DNA of 64,000 nt from Topomyia yanbarensis (taxonomy: Eukaryota > Arthropoda > Insecta > Diptera > Culicidae): positions 311,328,127-311,392,126 of the forward strand of contig NC_080672.1 of NCBI RefSeq assembly GCF_030247195.1. The letters are read 5' to 3'. Positions 1 through 10,529 of the stretch are shown piece by piece (the stretch's first letter is position 1; every line of letters begins with the position of its first letter). The position numbers were made by a program, and so were the translations under genes. The notes under the pieces were generated by a model, which had not been told where the DNA came from, did no database searches, and was given only the letters and a program-made list of their open reading frames with translations.

Positions 1-1478
1 TGAACGTTATAAGAACTACTTGCCTCGAGTGGTGAAGCTGGACGTGTGAAACCTCGGTAAGATCAAGTTCCATTTTCACCTTGACCAACTGTTCCACCTC
101 GCGCACTGAAGGTCTAAGATGAGTCTGCGAAAAATCAATCGCGATTGTGTTCTCCCGTAATGGGCGAAGTTTATTTTGTGCACTCATTTCACTCACAGTT
201 AGGTGCAACGGAACTTTCCTGTGCCTATATATTACACGTATACGTTAGAGCGCACAGTGGCACCTGTTCATACAAAGTTGTGACAAAATTATAAAAATTG
301 GTCTATGTGGCTAAAACTTGGGGTTTTAGCTAATTTTGGGCCGCTGAATCCATTTCTGCTATCAGTTTTGATATTCCATATTTCATTTTTTCGACTACTT
401 TCATATAAACCCATTTGAATGCGTTGGTCGTTAAAGGGTTAATATAAACATTAATCATAGTAGCCAATCTCATCAGACAGCATGGTTGACAAAACTAGTA
501 AAAATCACTAATTTTTCAGTAATGTGATGTTGTTTAGGCAATTAATATGTAAGGAGATTTATGAGCTACAAGGCGTCTCCATATGGGTATTTTCAAAAAC
601 ATAGATATACCAACTTCGGCGCAAAAATGCGCAAGATGAACCCTATATATCTTGAAACTACACTAAATTTTGAGTCAGATTCATGATAAGTGACCCATGG
701 GAGACCATCTCAAAAATTGGAAGACGTAAATTTCTGACGTAAATTACTGATACGATATGAAACTTTTTAATTGGATTTTTTATGCAGAACAAGCGTAAAT
801 CAGTTTTGCATAAGAATTTCACATCTATAGTTTAGCATATTCATTCTTCTTTTCAATTAACTTAAAATTGCTCCAAGCGGCTGTGTAGTTCTTGAGATAT
901 CGCTATTTGAAACTCAAAGGTACTAAAAATTCTAATGAATTTAATTGAACAGAAATCCTCGACATCACTTGCTTCAACGACATATTAAAAATTCATTTTT
1001 CTTCCGATCATAGTAAAACTTTGAGATACCTTTATTCAAACTGAGAGAAAAATTAAATAAATATTTACAAAAGAATGTCTTGTATTTTTGGGGTTTTGTC
1101 ACTCGTCGTGCCACTGTGGAGCGGCGCGGCGCGGGTAGTATATTTGTTTGTATGCTGTTCGCAAGCGGTGGTGCGTTTTTTTGCTTCTGATCTGTACGAG
1201 ATGAGGAAGCAGACTGAAGGAGTAATATAGCATAGTGCATATTGCATTGATTTCATTAATTCTCATCAGCTCAAGTGCATTATACTTGTGATCGGTTTAA
1301 CTACTTTTTGGAAAATATGTCACGGGATTGTTTCACAGTTCTTTCAAATTTAATTCAATTTGTTTCAAATTTATTCAAGTTTGTTCCAAATATCTCTCAA
1401 CATTTTGTATTTAATTTTTTTTTCAGATTTACCAAAAATGTTTTCCGAATTTATTAAAAATAATGGATTGAACAATTT
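1..1478. other. AT-rich DNA, no gene seen
   Basis: No coding exon, tRNA or element with defined ends was recognised. The two overlapping minus-strand frames around 974-1256 are low in complexity and match nothing I know. Confidence 0.5.
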
Positions 1479-1694
1479 GCGTTTCGACTTCATCTCATCA
1501 CTTACTTAGCACCAGATAGACGCAAATCCAAAATTAAAAACACCCCATGTGTTGTCCTACTCACTAGCGAGGACCCACAATCACAGTACATTTGATTGCT
1601 GGTGAGAAATATTTGTAGTGAAATAGAACCTAGTCTCAGGCTATCTGATGCTCATTAATAATTGACAGATACTGATGAGACGAAGTCGAAACGC
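1479..1694. repeat. Inverted pair of GTTTCGACTTCGTCTCATCA-type repeat
   Basis: GCGTTTCGACTTCATCTCAT at 1479 faces its complement, ending GTCGAAACGC, at 1673-1694. The same word, often beside AAGTTAGTGTCGG, recurs near 42,711-42,737, 57,926-58,009 and 59,029-59,102. This marks a dispersed non-autonomous repeat family with no coding capacity. Confidence 0.7.
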
Positions 1695-1800
1695 ATGATC
1701 CTCGATTTAACTAATGTTATGGTTTGTGCCCTTCATGCACAATTTTACTCTTAACCATCTGAAAGTACTATGCTATATTTCACCATGAGTAGAAAAAATT

Positions 1801-1943
1801 CCCTAGAGCGAAAATTTTTGGTGAAACCACACTTTGTATGTAAAGGGCCCAAATCCTAACTTAACAAAGCAAAGCTGTTGTTAAGCTAGGATTTGTGCCC
1901 TTTACGTACAAAGAATAGGTTCACTAAAAGTTTTCGCCCTAGA
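1801..1943. repeat. Long hairpin, arms about 67 bp
   Basis: CCCTAGAGCGAAAA at 1801 pairs with TTTTCGCCCTAGAG ending at 1943, and AAATCCTAACTTAACAA pairs with TTGTTAAGCTAGGATTT around a loop of about 10 nt (AGCAAAGCTG). Weaker symmetry continues outward. It is probably a palindromic MITE. There is no open frame. Confidence 0.75.
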
Positions 1944-3580
1944 GAGAAGTTTTGGTGTTTACCCAATTTTTTCTCTTTAGGAAGAAAGCATAGGATTCGA
2001 GTGTGAATCTTCGTCACGAGTGGTTGACTCTCGTGGAGCTCCCTTCGAGTCAGTTAATTTTCATCATTTTCGGCACAGTTTACTGCCTCCCGGTTATCAA
2101 AAGTGTGAAAAACGGTGCAAGTTAACGATTATACAAAATGAAGTGGCTTATAAAAGCATTTTTCGGCATATTTTCGACTGACGCGAGTGGTGACAGTTTG
2201 AAAAAAAAATCTTTTCCTCGCATTACGGGCCGTCGATTCCGATGCAAGGACAATAAAAGTGCACAGAAAACATCTAGAAACACTGTACATTCTAAAAATA
2301 GTGAAAAATTGTTTTTCAGAGATAAAAAAAATTGGATCCGAAAAGTGAAAATTTGGCATTTTCAAATAATTGGCGTTTCACCGGCGACTAGCGACTACCA
2401 GGTGTCGCCCCAAAATTCTTCGCCGGAAAAATAGGTGGCAAACCAGCCGGTCGGTGCTCAGCTATTTTCGTCCGCGTCCCTTGTCACCTATTTCTTATTG
2501 GGTGTTTCATCGGCGGTGCTATCTTTGAAAAAGAGCCACCTTGGATATTCAACTGTTTTTGCGTTCTTATTTTGTTGCTAATGAGTAGAGGTTTTGATTC
2601 TTTTATATTCGGGATTGCAGATATTTTGTCGCGTGTAAATTTTGGGTACACGTTGATGTGATGGCACTGTAAGAGAACACGTATCCGCCGGTCGGCCAAC
2701 TTTTCTTTGGACTGAGCAAACTAATTTCTACGTTTGTTTAGGGTTTATTTTACCAACGGGGGAACTGATCCACAGAGCATTCAATGTACATAGGGAAAAC
2801 ACATGGCCTTATTTGAGTGGAATGATCACTTCAATCATATATAAGGTTTGAGAATTGACAATTCGCGAGAGGGATCGGGGACCGCTTGGCAATTACCTTC
2901 AGTTATGTCAGCACGAAGAATAAGTATTTTGCTGTCATGTTGATTTGTTAGCTTCCAATTCTAACTCATGCCTCCATGCGAGTCTAGGTCTACTGATGAC
3001 ATTTGGTCCTTAGACCGGCGACGACTGGGTGCTGTCGGCCTTCTGCCGATAGTGGCAGAATGAGAGGGTGCGAACGGATCTAGCCGAGAAAACAATACCG
3101 TAAAAATGAATAGTTGTTCGGAGGTTGACTCCAATGGGACTTTGATTCGACTGGTATCGATGATCGCGGGTCAATACGTACTGAAAATTCGCCGCGTCTG
3201 TTTTAATGAATCTAATTTCAAGTTCCGTTCTTGGTAACAAGCCCGTGTATCAGGTTAACGATCCTCTGTAATTTCGTTCAATGTTCGTTATAATCGTTCG
3301 TATACGTGTATTTCACAAACAATCCGATATGGAAAATAGGGATTACTTTCGTTGATTTATAACATCTCAAGCTATCATAATTCTTTGGCTATATAACGTG
3401 TTATCACTCGGTAGTTTCCAACCCCAAAATATATCGTAGAGTAGGAATAGCGAAATTAGTCTGAATAATGCCACAATAAATAGTGATCCGGCCCATTACG
3501 TAGATAAGATTAGCTTTTCTAAGCAATACTCCCACGGTCGGCTGTGTGGAGATGAAATTGCTTTTGTTTGGAAAATATAG
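1944..3580. other. Unassigned intergenic DNA
   Basis: Holds a 98-codon plus-strand frame (2138-2434) and a 76-codon minus-strand frame (3010-3240), neither with a recognisable domain. A short hairpin, GTCGGCCTTCTGCCGA, lies near 3,034. I see no supported gene. Confidence 0.4.
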
Positions 3581-3587
3581 GATACTC

Positions 3588-3946
3588 TCGGTAGCCGGCT
3601 ACCCAGAGTTTAAAAAGAACCAAAAACTAAACAAGATCTTCTTTTTCGAGCGATCGTGTTCTCGAAAACTAACTAAACCACTACCAATAAACTATGCTTT
3701 ACAGGTCGCATCGCTTGCTTAGAGCGAATCCTAGACTCTATTCCCTTCCAAACCACCAACTCCGCGACACCTACGAAAGAGGTATGTATCGCAAAGCTTC
3801 GTCACGTGGTTGAATAATATTAAAAAATGTAATCAGTGCTCCTTATAGCCGGCTATCCGGAGTTCAAGTTGCTTATTTTGCTAATCGTATCAATACAACA
3901 AATGATAAATTTCCCAAATTCTCGGCAGCCGGCTGCCCAGAGCAAT
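3588..3946. repeat. Three covarying GCCGGC palindromes
   Basis: Three palindromes sit near 3,591, 3,847 and 3,925: GGTAGCCGGCTACC, ATAGCCGGCTAT and GGCAGCCGGCTGCC. Flanking bases extend the symmetry (for example ACTCTC before and CAGAGT after in the first). Base changes on one side are matched on the other. Confidence 0.6.
3694..3813 (+). other. Short ORF or exon-like stretch (uncertain)
   Basis: A 39-codon frame runs from ATG 3694 to TGA 3811. Within it, TTTACAG (ending 3704) and AG before GTATGT (3782) look like a splice acceptor and donor around a 77-nt exon that stays open in the same frame. The local base composition is more even than around it. No family is recognised. It lies between two of the GCCGGC palindromes, so it may be part of a repeat. 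Confidence 0.2.
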
Positions 3947-4826
3947 TATTACATGATAATGCTATTGGCACACTTACTAACAATTCTCCCCTTCCCGTGA
4001 TACATGTGGAGATGCATAGGATTCCTCGGTCTCTAGTAGCAACAGAGTAACTGTCAGAATTTACATTGAATTTTGCTTTCTTGTTTACAATTTTCCATAT
4101 ATTTGACCATAGAAACTCGTGTGAGTGAACTAGCGCTATAGGAAAAAGCTCATAAGTGGCATATGGTTTGTAGTGCTAATTAACACTTGAGTTCAAAAAA
4201 GTGCACGGTCTAGTATGCATGTAGAATTCTGGGTGGATTGAAAAACGTTTACGTGAGAAAAAATGCATGACACAAATAAATGGTAAATGTGTTTTAACTT
4301 AATCGAAGATAAGTTCGTCAAAGCTTACAATATTATTTACATTACCAGTATGCACAGTAGATGTCGAAATACCTAGCGGGCCTGCTAGGCCCCCTTGCCA
4401 TTTTGTGCAAGTAAAAAGTTTATACGAATCTGTGAAGCACCCGCCGGGCCTAGAAGACCCGCGTGCCTTTTTGATGGTTAATGATGGCCTAGCATTTGTC
4501 AATTGGCTGCAATTTCATCAATTTCATGCAAACATCTTTCGATTAATGGCACGAAACTGAATCCGGTGAGAGGCGTAAGGCGCTCATGAGACCTCGCAGA
4601 AGCAAATGTAGATGCTTTTGGGGTTGACCGCTCTGGTTGTCAGGAACAGGATGCTCCGCTTTCCGCACGAACAAATTGCCTGCTAAATCATGTATTTTTC
4701 TGCCCCTTCTGCTAACTAACTACCTCAGGGACGCCAGACTTCAGTCGAGCAGGAAAGAAAAAATGCCTAGGAAGCTACCGAAAATCTTCTCCATAAAGAG
4801 ACAAGCGGCACGCCCAGTGATGGCAC

Positions 4827-4945
4827 AAGTACAGATTTATCTAGAAAGGTACAGATTTTTGAAGTGTTTTTGGTACAGATTCTGTACGGTACAGATTACA
4901 GATTTTTGAAAAAAGTACTGAATCGTACAGATTTTTTACATGACA
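4827..4945. repeat. GTACAGATTT word-repeat cluster
   Basis: Five or six imperfect copies of GTACAGATTTTT occur in about 120 bp, followed from 5,914 by further copies (GTACAGAATCCGG, GTACAGTTTTTT). It begins shortly after CAGTGATGGCA, which resembles the end of the CAGGGATGCCA MITEs listed here, but no matching second end was fixed. Confidence 0.5.
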
Positions 4946-5014
4946 GCAGGGTAAAATATTTCAATCCTGCAATTCACCCTAGTATACAACAGGTAAACGT
5001 TGAGTTATGCCACT

Positions 5015-5531
5015 GACAAAGTGATGGCGAGAATCTGAAGTGGAGCTGGCACAGACTTAGCTTGAACTAAGGCAGACATTTGAATGCGATATGCGAGAAC
5101 TTGCCTTCAGCCAATAAAATGGATAATGCCTGAGTGAAAGCCGAGCGAATCATCTTGGAGTGCCCCCGTTTACTCTGATTTGCTGCAAGCAGGCTTCTCG
5201 CATTCTATTGACATTACCAACCCCATTCTCAGCTTCTCTGTCAGCGGCCTTAGGGTTCATACATAGTAGCGGCGTGAAGCTGAGCTGGGGCTGGCACAAA
5301 AATTAGAATGCGAGAAACCAGCTTGTTGTAAACCAAAGGGATGCTGTCAGAGTGAAAGCGAAGCGGATCTGCGCCTGCTTTTACTCTGGCAAGCTCCATT
5401 TGATATGGTGCAAGCAGGTTTCTCGAGTCTCGCATCCTACTGCCAGTAGCGGTCCTTCTCAGCTTCTCGCCGCCACTCTGTAAGCACTCTTAGCTTGCAA
5501 ACAAAATGGCGGCGAGAATTTGAGCTGGAGC
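5015..5531. repeat. Tandem palindromic repeat (GAGCTGG/TTCTCGCC)
   Basis: Roughly two and a half units of about 220 bp. Each opens with a GGCG..GAGAA..TGAGCTGG stretch and closes with CTCAGCTTCTC, and each contains an inner pair AATGCGAGAA / TTCTCGCAT and an AGTGAAAGC / TTTACTCTG pair. The last unit is split by the hAT MITE at 5,532. Confidence 0.6.
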
Positions 5532-5757
5532 CAGCGATGCCAAATGTGAAGACATGTCTTCATATTGAAGACATTTGAAAAGCTGTGAAGACGTGTTTTT
5601 CATTTTGAAGACAAATTTGTTTCGGTTGTCTGACCGATTTCTGGCAGAATTCTTGCTCAAAATCTAAAACCGATTCAGAATCCTGGTCGGTGAAGACAAA
5701 TGAAGACATTTTTTCATGGAATGTGAAGACATTTGAAAAATATGCCTGGTATCCCTG
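5532..5757. mobile_element. hAT-type MITE, GAAGACA-word family, copy 1
   Basis: 226 bp from CAGCGATGCC to GGTATCCCTG, flanked by a perfect 8-bp duplication GCTGGAGC (5524-5531 and 5758-5765). The interior repeats GAAGACA about nine times. 8-bp duplications and CAG..CTG ends fit hAT mobilisation. There is no coding capacity. Confidence 0.88.
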
Positions 5758-5765
5758 GCTGGAGC

Positions 5766-6896
5766 TAATATTGACATAATCCAGTTTCTTACGGAATTCC
5801 AGCTCAAATAAAAAAACCTAGTCGGAATTTCTGGTTTGATATCCCCGAATGAAAAATATGTATAAGAAAAATGAGTTTTTTAAAACAACCTTGTTCTTGT
5901 TTGGGTACAGAATCCGGCACAGATTTTTCTATAGAAAGGTACAGTTTTTTCAACTCCCGGTACAGAGTTAATTGTGGCTGGAGGCTGGCCAAAGCCTCAA
6001 AAAATTATTTTTGAAATATTGATATTTTATATTTTTCCTAAATTTGCCATGTATTGAGTGATGTATATTCCAAATTTTATCATCATTGGATAAGAACACG
6101 ATTTTTAACATGAGTTTAAACGTAGCCAATTCCGGACTTTTTAATGATTTTCATTTCCGAAACCACCATTACTCTGTTCACTTCAAACGCATGTTGCTCT
6201 TTTGATTTTGGTCCGATTTTAGCACAACTAGTTTCATTGTGTCGAGGAACGAAAGAACTTTGTCAGTGAATAAAATACATTTGGTAAATTTGCTTGGAAC
6301 TATGACTTTTTCGTTTAAATATGTTTGAGGTGGTCAGATCAAAAATACTTTTTTCACTAATGTATTCTGTACAAATTTCGGAATAATTTCGGAACGGTCA
6401 CATAGTATACATTCTATGAGAAATAACCTCTACTTTTCGAATATCATGGTCTCGTTCTGCGCATAGGTGCGCAAAAAGGTTTAAGGAGATTGTGAAGCAT
6501 TCTTGCTGATATGGAGGCGCATGGTGTTTTGCGTAAAATAGTTAGACAATCTACAGTAAACCAACACGTTATATAATGGATTTAAAGTAGTGTTCTTCAT
6601 TTTTTATGATATTGCTGGCATTGGTGAACAGTAACGGAAAATCTACCATGAAAACGGGATCATAGTTATAAGAAAGGTTCAATGACACTGCATGGAAAAA
6701 TGCATTTAATATTTTACGACTTTTGACATTAAAAATGAACTCAGCACCTCAAAATTAGCTTAAATTGTGATTTTCAGCCAAATTAGGTAACATTTGAGGT
6801 TTTGTCCGACTTTTGTTTGAAGACCCGCCACTGTGCGCCGTGGCCGAGACGGTTTCGTCAACAGCTGAGTGAGAACTGTCGCGAACGTAATTTCAT
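5766..6896. other. AT-rich DNA between the two MITEs
   Basis: Apart from the GTACAGA words near 5,914-5,970, nothing with defined ends or coding potential was seen. Confidence 0.45.
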
Positions 6897-7120
6897 CAGG
6901 GATACCAGGCATATTTTTCAAATGTCTTCACATTTCGCAAAAATTGTCGTCATTTGTCTTCAACGGCCAGGATTCTGAACCGGTTTTTGATTTTGGGCCA
7001 GAACTCTGCCAGAAATCAGTAAGACATTCGAAAAAAATTGTCTTCAAAATGAAAAACACATCTTAACGACATTTCAAATGTCTTCAAAATGAAGACAAAT
7101 CTTCAAATCTGGCATCTCTG
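6897..7120. mobile_element. hAT-type MITE, GAAGACA-word family, copy 2 (inverted)
   Basis: 224 bp from CAGGGATACC to GGCATCTCTG. It is an inverted homologue of the 5.5-kb copy, with the TGTCTTC words on this strand. The flanks AATTTCAT and CCGTTCAT match only in part, so this is an older insertion. The 65-codon frame across it is an accident of the repeat. Confidence 0.8.
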
Positions 7121-7835
7121 CCGTTCATAGCGATTCGGTTCCTTTTGGACTTTGTACGTGTGTAGGAGTGCTTCTTTCAGCAAAGCCGGATTGCCTAGCA
7201 GTCTTCGACAAAATTGTAGACAATTAAATAATCTTTCTTATTTTCACTTACAGTGATAATACGATACATGCAGTGCCACCTAGCGACAAAAATGCGAGTT
7301 AGTAGGTTTTCTCCAGGTAAATTGTCGAAAAATCCCATACAAACTTCAGGCACGTTGGTCCGGTAGCTAGACTTGTCCGATTTGTTTCAAATTTGATGCA
7401 AGTACTCCTGGTGGGACTAGGAATCAAATCAGGTGTGGGCCGATTGCGTTTTCAAAAATTCATTATTTTTCTGGGCAGTCTAGTGTATAGTCCTTCCTTT
7501 TTTGTATCTTGCACAAAAGCTTTGTTTAAATGCAGTTTTTTCGTCGTATCCTTCACGGAACTATTGGGATTCCTCTTGAAAGCTTCGACTACTTGCTTGT
7601 GATCCTTCACACTTTATGGGAGGCTGAGAGCAAGAGTGAGTGAAAATTTTGTTCAGAGCAAACGTGTCTAAAAATTCAGAAATTGTATATTTACCTCAAC
7701 CTCAGGCAAAAGTGGGTCAAATATAAATTAGTGTAAAAATGGCTCGACAAATTTCTCAGGGCACGAAAGGTATAGAATATTACCCCTTCATGCACTAAGA
7801 AAATCATGCATAGGTTCATAACATGCGTTAGGAAT
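7121..7835. other. Unassigned DNA
   Basis: A 69-codon plus-strand frame (7393-7602) matches no family I know and has an atypical composition. No element ends were found. Confidence 0.4.
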
Positions 7836-8073
7836 CAAGGGCGGATCATGAGAAAAATAGGAGGGAGCCCAAAATTTCGACTTTGAAGTATTCATTGTAC
7901 AATAAGTAATATGTAATAACCGTATTTAATTAAAATATTTTTTGGAATCTGGGTTGGAATGATTTTGAGTTTGAAATGAATTAAAATAAAAACTATTTTA
8001 AAATTTCTCAACAAGTTAAAAAAATTCGAGAGGGGTCCGGACCCCCAGGACCCTCCCCCTGGACCCGTCACTG
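7836..8073. mobile_element. hAT-type MITE, TSD TTAGGAAT
   Basis: 238 bp from CAAGGGCGGATC to GACCCGTCACTG, with a perfect 8-bp duplication TTAGGAAT (7828-7835 and 8074-8081). The right end, rich in CCCCC and GGTCC, reads in complement as CAGTGACGGGTCC, a typical hAT terminus. The left end has decayed from it. No frame. Confidence 0.82.
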
Positions 8074-8199
8074 TTAGGAATGTTTCTAATTCGGACCTGT
8101 GGGTGATGAAATTTCATTAAATTTTTGACGCCCTAGAAATCGTGAGGTATAGGATCAGTATAGCTAACGGAAATTGTTTATTGATGCCACAGTGAAAAC

Positions 8200-8265
8200 C
8201 AAGATAATGACTTTCGGTTACCACAAAACAGTGAAAAACATCATCAATATTGATGTCATCTGAAA
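8200..8265. repeat. Inverted copy of the 16.9-kb ATTGATGATG repeat
   Basis: GTTACCACAAAACAGTGAAA followed by CATCATCAATATTGATG is the complement of the word ATTGATGATTTTCACTGTTT that repeats at 16,871-17,130. Confidence 0.6.
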
Positions 8266-8319
8266 GGAGGTGATTAGTACAGTAGGACACGGTTATATAA
8301 AAAAAAAACAAATTTTGCT

Positions 8320-9112
8320 CAAAGCAACTTTTTGGGCTGCATTTGGCTCCCAAAAAAAAACTTTGCGAAGTTTAAGCTCGATGAGCGAAACTATATTTTT
8401 GCGCCCACGGTTTAAAGTTTTACATAGGATTTCGTATGGAGAAATCGATTTTTACAAAATAATACTTCCAAGAGTCGCTCATTGCCTCCTAAAAATAAAT
8501 CGGTATGTGATTTTTATAGAAAATTTATCAAGGAAACAATGTCTTGCAGGTCGCGAAACGATCTGACGTTCGTGGAAAAAATTATTGAGCAAAGACCGAT
8601 GATGCTCTGAAGATTGATAAACATTTTAATTTTCATAGCACCACTGCTGCTGATAGTCGAATTATATTCAAAAAATTTAAAATTTCTCTTACAGTGTACA
8701 AAAAAGCTCAATTTATCTGTCAAAACTTGTGGAGTGACGAAACAGTTGAGATGATTGCTTTAAACACAAAAAAAAAATTGGAAAGCCAACAGCAGCGTTG
8801 CTAGTAAACATGTTTTTTTTTCAATCGTCAGATCACCAATCGGTTTCTGCTTAATAACTTTTTCCACAAGCGTCAGACCGTTTCGTGGTCTTCAAGACTA
8901 TGTTTCTTTGCTAAATTTCTTTAAATACTACATAACGATTTATTTTTAGGAGGTTAATGGACGACTCCTGGAGGAATTATTTTGGGAAGGTCAATTTTCC
9001 CATGCGAAATCCCATGTAAACATTAAACAGTGGACGCAAAAATATAGTTTCACTGATCGAGCTAAGAATTTGCAGTTGCTTATGACCTAAATGGTATCCA
9101 AAAAGTTGCTCG
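8320..9112. mobile_element. Fold-back repeat, arms about 290 bp
   Basis: The left arm (8320 to about 8615) starts AAAGCAACTTTTTGG and the right arm (about 8821-9112) ends CCAAAAAGTTGCTC. The arms are diverged inverted copies that share GAAACTATATTTTTGCG and CTCCTAAAAATAAATCG words in complement, with a spacer of about 200 bp. Frames on the two strands are mirror images of the same repeat and not genes. Confidence 0.8.
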
Positions 9113-9736
9113 GAAAGGGAATCTAATTTGTATCCAATGACAACCAATGAAAATGAAGAATACGATTTTGCAAGTGGTGATAATGACAATGATTAATGAA
9201 CAAATTCAGATAAATATTTTTTTTGAATCTATAGTAAATAAAAATACACATTTGTATTATGTTCTATACTTAAATTATGTTATCTATTCATATCATATCA
9301 TATCGGTGTATATTCGTGTTCTAATCATGAAGGATCCTTAGTTTGATAAGCTTCGCCACACTAGTCATGTAACATCCTGTCCACTCACATCCTGTATACT
9401 GCTTCCAATTTTATTTACCCCCGATTTTGTCATAAAAAATCACCAAATTATAAATTTTTAAATTTTGCGTTGGAAAACCCCCTTAAGAGAAATTTGTACT
9501 AAATTATCAGGAAGAGTTATGAGACTTCGTCTAGGTACTAAAAAGAATGTTATAGCAGCTTCGGTTAATCAAAGCAAATTAGAGCAAAAATATGTCCCAA
9601 TTTTTTAAATGGCCCAGTTTGTCAGCCAAAAATAAACCAAGGGGCTGATGAAAACAGATCTTCACTGTGTTATTGTCTCTAGGATTTCAAAATGGCATAA
9701 ATCTTCTATTTCCGTTATTCATCGACCATCCTTTTA
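9113..9736. other. Flank of the BEL insertion, no gene seen
   Basis: AT-rich DNA without recognised features. It ends in the GTATT target duplication. Confidence 0.5.
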
Positions 9737-9741
9737 GTATT

Positions 9742-10115
9742 TGTTGACTTTGTTGACAGCTATCGCAGGGAAAGAGAAAGACGAACCAAAACAAAACAGC
9801 TTAAAAGTGAGGATGCGAGTAGTGTGCGACAGTGACTGTCCCTCTAGTACTGCATGGTAGCAGATAGTGGTAGCAGCAGGGTAGTAGGGTAAAGCGAGTC
9901 AGAATGATTAAACAGTTCAAAATCAGTCGTCATCACGTTCGGTCCGGTCACTTGTACTCATTTAAATCTCAATGTAGTTTTTTGTATAAGTAGATAATAA
10001 ATGTAGTGTAGTTATTCGTAGTGTCTAAATAAAATGTGTCGTTAATGCCAACTCAGCCTGGAAATACTTATTACCTGCATGCTATTCGGGAACACTAAGC
10101 GGCGAGGTCACAACA
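9742..10115 (+). repeat. 5' LTR of the BEL/Pao element
   Basis: 374 bp, TGTTG at the start and CAACA at the end. Inside are a TCAGTC initiator-like motif (9923-9928), a TATAAG stretch (9985-9990) and two AATAAA signals (9996-10001 and 10028-10033), the parts expected of a promoter and polyadenylation region. The sequence matches the 3' LTR throughout by eye. Which motif sets the transcription start cannot be decided from sequence alone. Confidence 0.93.
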
Positions 10116-10116
10116 T

Positions 10117-10134
10117 TGGTGCCGTGACCAGGAT
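10117..10134 (+). promoter_or_regulatory. Primer-binding site
   Basis: Starts one base after the LTR with TGGTGCCGTGACCAGG. Its complement ends in CCA, as expected for pairing with a tRNA 3' end that primes minus-strand DNA synthesis. I cannot name the tRNA with certainty. Confidence 0.8.
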
Positions 10135-10529
10135 AGTGTTCCGTGGAAGAGACGCGGCGTCGGAGTCATTGTTGGCATGAAAAGAATTCCACCATCGTGA
10201 AAGCTTCAGCACCTTCATAGAAAACGCCATTGCTCCACTTTCTCTAAAAAGACTGGAGTAGCCATTGCCTTTCGTTGTTGGACAGGACACAACCATACAA
10301 TACCTGTTGGACAAACTCAAAGGATGGATGCCTGGATTCGAATTGGCTGCCGAATGCTTCCGGTTATTCAAAAATATAAATAAATAAATATCTTGCAAAC
10401 GTCGAAGTTTTCTGATTTTGCTGGTGATCCCTGGAGTGTTTTCGGACAAGTTACTCTTCTGGCTGGATTGAATGACCATATTGCGTGAGAACGAATGAAC
10501 GGTTTTTTTTGTCTGTGAAAATATACAAG

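Noticed and set aside
10108..10479. 123-codon minus-strand frame over the BEL leader
   Set aside because: It overlaps the primer-binding site and LTR edge on the antisense strand and has no domain; a chance frame.
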